Positions 29,079 through 34,420 of a stretch of DNA of 34,420 bases are shown piece after piece; positions within the stretch are counted from its first letter, which is position 1; the number at the start of each line of letters is the position of its first letter. Source of the stretch: QHBQ01 sp038230695 (lineage in GTDB: Bacteria > Chloroflexota > Chloroflexia > QHBQ01); assembly GCA_038230695.1 (NCBI GenBank), contig JBBRMT010000018.1, positions 1-34,420 of the forward strand, given 5' to 3'. The position numbers and the translations under genes were made by a program. Under the pieces are notes generated by a model that had not been told where the DNA came from, ran no database searches, and saw only the letters and a list, made by a program, of their open reading frames with translations.

Positions 29079-29667
29079 TTCGGGAGTGGATGCCAACCAT
29101 CCTGGAGGGTTGCCCATCTGGGTTAGCGCAATCAGGGCGATTAGCCTGGTGTGGGGAACGGTCGCGCTTGTGCTGGGCGCAGGCATTGTGGTTGCCAGCC
29201 TGCTTGGCAATCCTCAGTTCAACGATGTGGCTCTCTATCTCGGTTTGGCCTCGCTAACTCTGATGCTCATCTACCTGATTACCCCCGCCTACCGTGAGGT
29301 GGAGCAGCTAGAGTTGCGTCGGATGGCTGCGCTGGAGGGTGGCCGTTGTACCACTGACCGCTTCGACCTGCAGCTAGTCACCATTGCACGGGCGCGGATG
29401 CGTAGCATGAGGTTGAGCTACATCCTGGCGGGCGCGGGTAGCGCGGCATTTGCCCTATACGGCATCCTGTTGCTAGTCAATCGCCACCTGAGCGGTTGGT
29501 TCGATTGGGATACTGGCTGGTGGGGCGTGGTCTGCTTCGTGGCTGCGATTGCCATCTTCCTGTTGCCCATAGTTGTTTATAATGTGCTGATGACTCATGA
29601 GCGCATCGCGCGTCGAGTACAAGTTATGAAGGAACAAGGAGTGGAACTGATTGATCGACCGTTATAG
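29062..29667 (+). CDS. Four-helix membrane protein of unknown function
   Basis: 201 residues from the ATG at 29062, which overlaps the upstream gene by 17 bp and has GAGGGCGGAG upstream (a longer reading from 29029 is possible). Four hydrophobic helices: ISLVWGTVALVLGAGIVVASLL, VALYLGLASLTLMLIYLI, LSYILAGAGSAAFALYGILLL, and WWGVVCFVAAIAIFLLPIVVY. Between helices 2 and 3 is a charged loop of ~35 residues (YREVEQLELRRMAALEGGRC). Ends with a short basic tail. No family recognised. The stop codon is past the purB start, a 17-bp overlap. Confidence 0.82.
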   Translation: MAVGNDSGVDANHPGGLPIWVSAIRAISLVWGTVALVLGAGIVVASLLGNPQFNDVALYLGLASLTLMLIYLITPAYREVEQLELRRMAALEGGRCTTDRFDLQLVTIARARMRSMRLSYILAGAGSAAFALYGILLLVNRHLSGWFDWDTGWWGVVCFVAAIAIFLLPIVVYNVLMTHERIARRVQVMKEQGVELIDRPL

Positions 29668-30967
29668 CTTTCCGCAGATGACCGCGCTGTGGGCCGAACA
29701 GAACAAGGTGGATACCTGGCTGAAGGTGGAGATCGCCGTTGTCGAGGCTTGGGTCGAGGCTGGCGCGATCCCGGTGTCAGCCTTGCTCCCTATTCGCGGC
29801 GCGTCGGTCAACCTGGAGCGGATGAAGGAGATTGAGCGCGAGACCGACCACGACGTGATCGCCTTTCTCCGCGCCGTTGGCGAGACAGTGGGTGATGATA
29901 GCCGTTGGATCCACCTGGGCCTCACTTCCTCCGATGTGGTAGATACTGGCCTCTCTTTGCAGGCAACCCAGGCGGCAGACTTGCTGCTGGAAGATGTGGA
30001 GGAGTTGGTTCAGACGCTGACCGCCCTTGCGCTGCAGTACAAGGACGTGATCACCATCGGGCGCACCCATGGCATCCACGCCGAGCCAACCACCTTTGGT
30101 CTCAAGCTGCTGCTGTGGCTAGCTGAGATGCAGCGCAACCGCGTGCGGCTGGGTCAGGCCCGTGCCGAGCTTGCAGTGGGTAAGCTATCCGGCGCGGTCG
30201 GCACCCACGCCAACATTCCGCCTGCGATCGAGGAGAAAGCCTGTAGCCTGCTAGGTATTGGGGTTGCGCCAGTGGCAACCCAGGTGCTACAGCGTGACCG
30301 CCATGCCAGTTTTATCAGCACGCTGGGGATCGTGGCAGCCAGCATCGAACAGTTCGCCACCGAGATACGCCACCTGGCCCGCACCGAGGTACGCGAGGTG
30401 GAGGAGCCGTTTGGCGCAGGGCAGCAGGGTTCGTCGGCGATGCCGCACAAGCGCAACCCCCATCGCACCGAGCGGCTCTGCGGCCTGGCGCGGCTTATGC
30501 GCGGCTACGCTATCACCGCGCTGGAGAATGTGGCGCTCTGGCACGAGCGCGATATTAGCCACAGCAGCGCCGAGCGCATCATCTTCCCCGATGCCTGCAT
30601 CCTGCTCGATTATATGCTGCGCGAGTTTACCGCAATCATGCGCGGCCTCAAGGTATTCCCAGCGCGGATGCGCCGCAACCTGGAGGCAGGTGGCGGGCTG
30701 ACCTTCAGCCAGCAGGCGCTACTTGCCCTGGTGGAGCGCGGCATGGAGCGGCAGGCGGCCTACAAGCTGGTGCAACGCGCCGCTATGCAGGTAATTGCCG
30801 CTGAGGATGCGGGCGAACCTCTCGCGGGCGGCTTCCTCGCTGCGCTATCCGCCGACCCCCAGATCACCGCGCTAATCCCTGCCGAAGAGTTGCGCCGCAT
30901 CGTAAGTGACTACGATTACCACCTTAAGTATGTGGACGAGGCTTATCGGCGCATGGGGCTGCTATAG
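29651..30967 (+). CDS. purB: Adenylosuccinate lyase
   Basis: 438 residues, starting with TTG at 29651 (CAAGGAG at 29636-29642); the alignment of the encoded M-IDRYSFPQMTALWAEQNKVDTWLKVE with the usual PurB N-terminus supports this start. The enzyme cleaves SAICAR and adenylosuccinate to fumarate in purine synthesis. Landmarks: TSSD (93-96), the catalytic-base region GRTHGIHAEPTTFG (137-150, with His140), and the fumarase/aspartase superfamily signature GSSAMPHKRNP (260-270) with the catalytic Ser. C-terminal region VQRAAMQV is typical. Cytoplasmic homotetramer. Its overlap with two small membrane-protein genes is unusual for a purine gene; no other pur gene is in the window. Confidence 0.96.
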   Translation: MIDRYSFPQMTALWAEQNKVDTWLKVEIAVVEAWVEAGAIPVSALLPIRGASVNLERMKEIERETDHDVIAFLRAVGETVGDDSRWIHLGLTSSDVVDTGLSLQATQAADLLLEDVEELVQTLTALALQYKDVITIGRTHGIHAEPTTFGLKLLLWLAEMQRNRVRLGQARAELAVGKLSGAVGTHANIPPAIEEKACSLLGIGVAPVATQVLQRDRHASFISTLGIVAASIEQFATEIRHLARTEVREVEEPFGAGQQGSSAMPHKRNPHRTERLCGLARLMRGYAITALENVALWHERDISHSSAERIIFPDACILLDYMLREFTAIMRGLKVFPARMRRNLEAGGGLTFSQQALLALVERGMERQAAYKLVQRAAMQVIAAEDAGEPLAGGFLAALSADPQITALIPAEELRRIVSDYDYHLKYVDEAYRRMGLL

Positions 30968-31034
30968 CTACTGCTGGCATGGATTCTGCCCTCTTGTTGG
31001 CAAGAAAGTTACCTTCAAACAAAGGAGCGACTTT

Positions 31035-31298
31035 ATGGCAAAACAAGGGCAACACAACAACGATCATAACGACCAGGACGTAGCGCACGGTCCAAACAAT
31101 CCCAAGAAAAGCGTCACTATCACCACAGGTTCGCCCAAGAAGAAGGCCACCAGTGAGCAGGAAGCGCGGGAGCATCGTGGTTCTGAGCCTATTGCTCAGG
31201 AAGATGGCAACAAGTGGCAAGCCGACACCCATCATCCACCCAGCCACAAGGACCAGATAGGCGACTCAGAACGCGATGGCAGCGACTCCGACGCTTAG
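31035..31298 (+). CDS. Small hydrophilic, probably disordered protein
   Basis: The ATG at 31035 follows AAAGGAGCGA; the longer reading from 30906 lies within purB and is rejected. 87 residues dominated by Lys, His, Gln, Asn, Asp, Ser and Gly (MAKQGQHNNDHNDQD… HHPPSHKDQIGDSERDG), with no hydrophobic core. It resembles stress-associated or nucleoid-like disordered proteins in composition only. Codon use and a strong ribosome site plus a terminator (31362-31395) after it support a real gene. Function unknown. Confidence 0.75.
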   Translation: MAKQGQHNNDHNDQDVAHGPNNPKKSVTITTGSPKKKATSEQEAREHRGSEPIAQEDGNKWQADTHHPPSHKDQIGDSERDGSDSDA

Positions 31299-31361
31299 AA
31301 GCGGCGTAAGGGTCAGAACGTGCAGTAGTTATGGAAAAGTTAAAACCCGGCAAGTTGAAGG

Positions 31362-31395
31362 AAAGGGATGCTGGCAATCAGCATCCCTTTTGTTG
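31362..31395 (+). terminator. Rho-independent terminator
   Basis: AAAGGGATGCTG (31362-31373), loop GCAAT, CAGCATCCCTTT (31379-31390), then TGTTG: a perfect 12-bp stem ending in T residues. It terminates the small disordered-protein transcript. Confidence 0.85.
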
Positions 31396-31501
31396 TGATC
31401 TCAAAATTGGCGGCTGATCGAACCCCTGCGTAATTGAACCCCACATGGTAGATCGGGGTAATGGTATCAGCATTTGACAATCAACTAAAAGGAGGATAAA
31501 A

Positions 31502-32422
31502 GTGGCTATATCAGTCACGAGTATCGGCGAACGGGGTGCGACGGTGAAGGAGGAACACCAGATCGAAGTGACCTGGCGACGCTTCCGCAAGCACAAGCTG
31601 GCAGTTGTGGGGCTTGGCATTATCGGGATGCTTACCTTCCTCTCATTGACCGCACAGTTGTGGACACCCTACGACCCTACCGTGCCGGGCTTCAACTCCG
31701 GGGTGCAGGCGTTCGCCAATCCCGGCTACATCAACCCCAGCAATGGCAATGTTTATATTATGGGTACCGACAACATTGGCCGCGATGTCCTCAGTCGTCT
31801 CGCTTATGGAGGCCAAATCTCGCTGTCGGTCGGTTTGATCTGCACCCTGTTTGTTGCTCTGATCGGCACGATTGTTGGCTCAATCGCGGGCTTCTTTGGT
31901 GGTTGGATTGATACCCTGCTGATGCGTATCGTAGACCTGGTGCTTTCGCTGCCGTTTCTGCCCATGCTGCTGGCCCTGAGCATCGTGCTGGGGCCGGGAT
32001 ATTGGACGATTGTAATAATACTGACAGCCTTCGGCTGGCCGGGAACCAGCCGCCTGGTGCGCGGCTCGGTGCTATCGCTGCGTAATCTCGACTTCGTGGA
32101 GGCGACGCGGGCGCTTGGGGCTAGCAATGGACGTATTATCACCCGCCACCTGCTGCCTAACTCGATCGCCCCAATTATCGTTGACGCTACCCTGAACGTG
32201 GGTGGCTTCATCGTCGCGGAGTCGGCAGTCAGCTTCCTGGGCTTCGGCATCAGCGAACCAGCCTCCAGTTGGGGCAACATCCTGGCTGGGCTGGAAGATG
32301 TAGCCCGTCAAGCGCCATTGCAGCTAATCTGGCCGGGGTTGCTCATCTTCCTGACCGTGCTTTCGATCAATTTCATCGGCGATGCCATGCGCGACGCGCT
32401 TGATCCCCGGCTGAAGATGTAG
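31502..32422 (+). CDS. OppC/DppC-type ABC permease (peptide/nickel family)
   Basis: 306 residues; GTG start with AAAGGAGG 7 bp upstream. An N-terminal OppC_N-like segment (TWRRFRKHKLAVVGLGIIGMLTFLSL) with one helix, an extracellular part with YIMGTDNIGRDVLSRLAYGGQISLSVGL, then five helices with the ATPase-coupling EAA loop EATRALGASNGRIITRHLLPNSIAPI (about 199-225) and the typical ending GLLIFLTVLSINFIGDAMRDALDPRLKM. Forms half of the channel with an OppB-type partner. Here no oppB, oppA or ATPase gene is next to it: the genes on both sides are unrelated, so it is an orphan permease. Partner genes must be elsewhere or lost. Substrate unknown (di/oligopeptides, nickel, glycans). Confidence 0.93.
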   Translation: MAISVTSIGERGATVKEEHQIEVTWRRFRKHKLAVVGLGIIGMLTFLSLTAQLWTPYDPTVPGFNSGVQAFANPGYINPSNGNVYIMGTDNIGRDVLSRLAYGGQISLSVGLICTLFVALIGTIVGSIAGFFGGWIDTLLMRIVDLVLSLPFLPMLLALSIVLGPGYWTIVIILTAFGWPGTSRLVRGSVLSLRNLDFVEATRALGASNGRIITRHLLPNSIAPIIVDATLNVGGFIVAESAVSFLGFGISEPASSWGNILAGLEDVARQAPLQLIWPGLLIFLTVLSINFIGDAMRDALDPRLKM

Positions 32423-32529
32423 GCGGGGGTTAGCAAATACCCACATGGCACAGGATTTGCAATAGTTTAACACACCTAAGCACGTTTCCTACCATTACTA
32501 CAAAAGTGAAATCAAAAGGAGAACCGAAA

Positions 32530-33306
32530 ATGCAAAACGCGAAAGTAAATGACTACGGCATTGATCAGAATGAGCCGACCGATAACAAGGTCAACGTGAG
32601 CCAGCCTGAGCGCATCGCTTCGATGGCGGGCGGGGCGTTGGTGGCCCTCTGGGGACTGACCCGCACCAGTCTACCCGGCCTGGCGATAGCTGCTGGTGGT
32701 GGTTATCTCATCTATCGCGGCGCAACCGGCCACTGCTACGTATCCGACGCGCTGGGCATCAACACGGCAGCCGGCGAGCAACCCAAGGGGATGAAGACGG
32801 TTATCCCCCACCAGCAGGGTATCAAGGTGAAGAAGAGTGTGACGGTTAATCGCGCCCCAGCGGAACTCTACCGTTTCTGGCGTAACTTCGAGAACCTGCC
32901 CCGCTTCATGAACCACCTTCAGTCGGTAACGGTGCAGGACGACAAACATTCGCACTGGGTCGCTAACGCTCCGCTGGGCCAGACCGTGTCGTGGGATGCG
33001 GAGATTATCACCGAGAAGGAGAACGAGCTAATCGGCTGGCGTTCGTTGCCGGGCGCACAGATCCCTAACTCCGGTTCGGTTCAGTTCGAGCCAGCCCCCA
33101 GCGGGCGCGGCACACAGGTGACGGTCGAGCTTGAGTACAACCCACCGGCGGGCGCACTGGGCGCAGCGGTCGCCAAGATTTTCGGCGAGGAGCCGGATAT
33201 GCAGGTGAATGACGACCTCAAGCGTTTCAAGCAGGTTATGGAGGCGGGCGAAACCGCCACAATTGACGGCCAGCCCTCTGCCACTGCTTTACGTAATCTT
33301 ATTTAA
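32530..33306 (+). CDS. SRPBCC-family protein with two N-terminal membrane-type helices
   Basis: 258 residues from the ATG at 32530 (AAAAGGAG 8 bp upstream); a GTG 24 bp earlier is an alternative. Residues ~25-70 are a DUF2892/YgaP-like pair of hydrophobic stretches with small residues (RIASMAGGALVALWGL, GLAIAAGGGYLIYRGATGHCYV). Residues ~100-245 are an SRPBCC (START/Bet v1-like) domain: KVKKSVTVNRAPAELYRFWRNFENLPRFMNHLQSV, HWVANAPLGQTVSWDAEIITEKENELIGWRSL, QVTVELEYNPPAGALGAAVAKIFGEEP. This fusion occurs in many aerobes. The ligand is unknown; a membrane-tied lipid- or hydrophobic-molecule binder is plausible. The stop codon is followed directly by a 92-bp MITE-like element. Confidence 0.9.
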   Translation: MQNAKVNDYGIDQNEPTDNKVNVSQPERIASMAGGALVALWGLTRTSLPGLAIAAGGGYLIYRGATGHCYVSDALGINTAAGEQPKGMKTVIPHQQGIKVKKSVTVNRAPAELYRFWRNFENLPRFMNHLQSVTVQDDKHSHWVANAPLGQTVSWDAEIITEKENELIGWRSLPGAQIPNSGSVQFEPAPSGRGTQVTVELEYNPPAGALGAAVAKIFGEEPDMQVNDDLKRFKQVMEAGETATIDGQPSATALRNLI

Positions 33307-33397
33307 TACCATTAGCCGAGCAAAGGTGTAACTTGCAACAGGGCGGGCAGATGCCCGCCCTGACGGAATACACTACATCTACTTGACGAATTGGTAT
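33306..33397. mobile_element. 92-bp MITE-like element, family 2, copy B
   Basis: Terminal inverted repeats ATACC(A)ATT (33306-) and AATTGGTAT (33389-33397); the left end has lost one A. Middle: GGGCGGGCAGATGCCCGCCC hairpin and GACGGAATACAC. The first base is the last base of the preceding gene's stop codon. Same length as, and related to, copy A at 13960-14051. Confidence 0.8.
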
Positions 33398-33404
33398 TGT
33401 TTTC

Positions 33405-33443
33405 GCAATGTGTGGGTCGTTGCTTACCCGACTCGCACATTGC
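33405..33443. promoter_or_regulatory. Imperfect hairpin before the dehydrogenase gene
   Basis: GCAATGTGTGGGTC (33405-33418), 11-nt loop, GACTCGCACATTGC (33430-33443): 12 of 14 pairs. Followed by TGTTTC. Could be a terminator for the SRPBCC gene or an operator/leader for the gene at 33488. Confidence 0.5.
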
Positions 33444-33487
33444 TGTTTCAACCGTAAAAAATGCTAGCTTGACAAGGAGAACAAAAA

Positions 33488-34420
33488 ATGAAAGCGGTAT
33501 GCTGGATTGGCGCGAACAACGTGCAAGTTATGGACGTGCCTGAGCCAAAGATTATCAACCCCCGCGATGCGATCATCAAGGTTTCGTCCTCGGCGATCTG
33601 TGGCTCCGACCTGCACCTGTTCGACAACTACGTTCCCTCGATGAAGAAGGGCGATGTACTCGGCCATGAGTTCATGGGTGAAGTGACGGAGGTGGGCAGC
33701 AGCGTGGGCAACCTCAAGATGGGCGATCGCGTAGTGGTGCCGTTCCCGATTGCTTGCGGCGAGTGCTACTTCTGCAAGCAGCAATTGTGGTCATCGTGCG
33801 ACAACTCCAACCCCAACGCAACGTTGGTCGAGCCGCTCTACGGCCACGCGCCCGCCGCCATCTTCGGCTACTCGCACCTTTTCGGAGGCTATGCGGGCGG
33901 TCAGGCACAGTATGTGCGCGTTCCTTTCGCCGACGTTGGCCCGATGAAGGTGCCAGATACCCTGCGCGACGAGCAGGTGCTATTCCTCACCGACATCTTT
34001 CCCACCGGCTATATGGCGGCGGAGAACTGCAACATCCAGCCCGGCGACATCGTGGCGATCTGGGGTTGTGGGCCGGTCGGCCAATTTGCGATCAAGAGCG
34101 CCCTGATGCTTGGCGCGGAGAAGGTCATCGCCATTGACGACGTGCCGGAGCGGTTGGAATTGGCCGCCAAGAGCGGGGCAATCACTCTCAACCGTGAACA
34201 GGTCAACGTGATGGACGAACTCAATGTCTTGACCGGCGGGCGCGGCCCAGATGCCTGTATTGATGCAGTAGGCATGGAAGCGCATGGCAGTGGTATCCCC
34301 GGCGTGTACGATCGGGTCAAGCAGGCGACCCGCATGGAGACTGACCGCCCTCATGCGTTGCGCGAGACGATTGTCGCCTGCCGCAAGGGTGGCACCGTAT
34401 CAGTGGCTGGCGCATATGGC
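33488..34420 (+). CDS. Zinc-dependent alcohol/formaldehyde dehydrogenase (MDR family), 3' end outside window
   Basis: ATG at 33488 with CAAGGAG upstream; 311 codons are visible and the frame is open to the right edge. The start MKAVCWIGANNVQVMDVPEP, catalytic-zinc region SAICGSDLHLFDNY (Cys, His) and GHEFMGEV, and structural-zinc Cys set (CGECYFCKQQLWSSCD) are intact. The Rossmann region WGCGPVGQFAIKSALMLGAEKVIAIDD binds NAD. The PVPFPIACGECYFC, 'YGHAPAAIFGYSHLFGGYAGGQAQYVRVPFADVGP' order and EAHGSGIPGVYDRVKQ insertion match the glutathione-independent formaldehyde dehydrogenase-like subgroup. Substrate is not certain from sequence. It follows a 92-bp MITE-like element and a hairpin. Confidence 0.92.
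   Translation, partial: MKAVCWIGANNVQVMDVPEPKIINPRDAIIKVSSSAICGSDLHLFDNYVPSMKKGDVLGHEFMGEVTEVGSSVGNLKMGDRVVVPFPIACGECYFCKQQLWSSCDNSNPNATLVEPLYGHAPAAIFGYSHLFGGYAGGQAQYVRVPFADVGPMKVPDTLRDEQVLFLTDIFPTGYMAAENCNIQPGDIVAIWGCGPVGQFAIKSALMLGAEKVIAIDDVPERLELAAKSGAITLNREQVNVMDELNVLTGGRGPDACIDAVGMEAHGSGIPGVYDRVKQATRMETDRPHALRETIVACRKGGTVSVAGAYG

Overview
The window looks like a chromosomal segment of a Chloroflexota bacterium, probably class Chloroflexia. The inference rests on large secreted proteins with S-layer homology (SLH) domains and long Thr-Pro-Asn stalks, an F420-type luciferase-like oxidoreductase, PIG-L deacetylase, DUF5939-type adenylate cyclase, and intergenic DNA full of short GTAGGGGCG palindromes. 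No 16S or other taxonomic marker is present, so the assignment is tentative. No tRNA, rRNA, CRISPR array, integrase or transposase gene was recognised. I call 30 protein genes; the last runs off the right edge.

Layout. 149-1432: single-SLH secreted protein. 1676-3501 (minus): nickel superoxide dismutase sodN with its maturation peptidase sodX behind a perfect sigma-70 consensus promoter, then an orphan ABC-2 export permease. 3912-6167: secreted Asp-box (BNR) protein with Thr-Pro stalk and three SLH domains. 6407-12164: housekeeping and stress genes (PIG-L deacetylase, Mrp ATPase, small helical protein, LLM oxidoreductase, ArsB/NhaD-type permease, UspA). 12285-15359 (minus): zinc-ribbon/TPR protein and a Tat-exported solute-binding protein. 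15780-21150: a tight five-gene operon of three tandem tail-collar (MdpB-like) proteins, a GNAT acetyltransferase and a 1087-residue CSLREA/beta-helix/Thr-Pro/SLH surface protein. 21393-22328 (minus): a small acidic protein, a UPF0175 antitoxin and a DUF3368 PIN protein. 22435-25312 (minus): SRPBCC-DUF5939-adenylate cyclase and an SDR lacking the usual YxxxK tyrosine. 25429-28468: Fet4-like permease gene overlapping tail-to-tail with two tandem DUF2029/GT87-like membrane proteins. 28614-30967: two small membrane proteins and purB in overlapping order. 31035-34420: disordered protein, orphan OppC-type permease, SRPBCC protein, and the start of a zinc alcohol/formaldehyde dehydrogenase.

The most unusual signal lies between the genes. 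At least nine intergenic or gene-edge tracts are built from degenerate 7-bp units. The unit sequence differs from tract to tract, but the 7-bp period is kept for 3 to 9 units, usually starting within a few bases of a stop codon. Several tracts pair as inverted copies around a gene or an intergenic region. Two separate families of short palindromic elements (MITE-like) are also present as equal-length pairs: 88 bp at 10109-10196 and 13787-13874, the latter flanked by 11-bp direct repeats, and 92 bp at 13960-14051 and 33306-33397, both next to a stop codon.

The best protein-level candidate for a poorly described system is the collar x3-GNAT-giant SLH operon, whose 1- to 11-bp gaps suggest coupled translation of collar-fold proteins, a possible acetyl-modifying enzyme and a surface-anchored giant.
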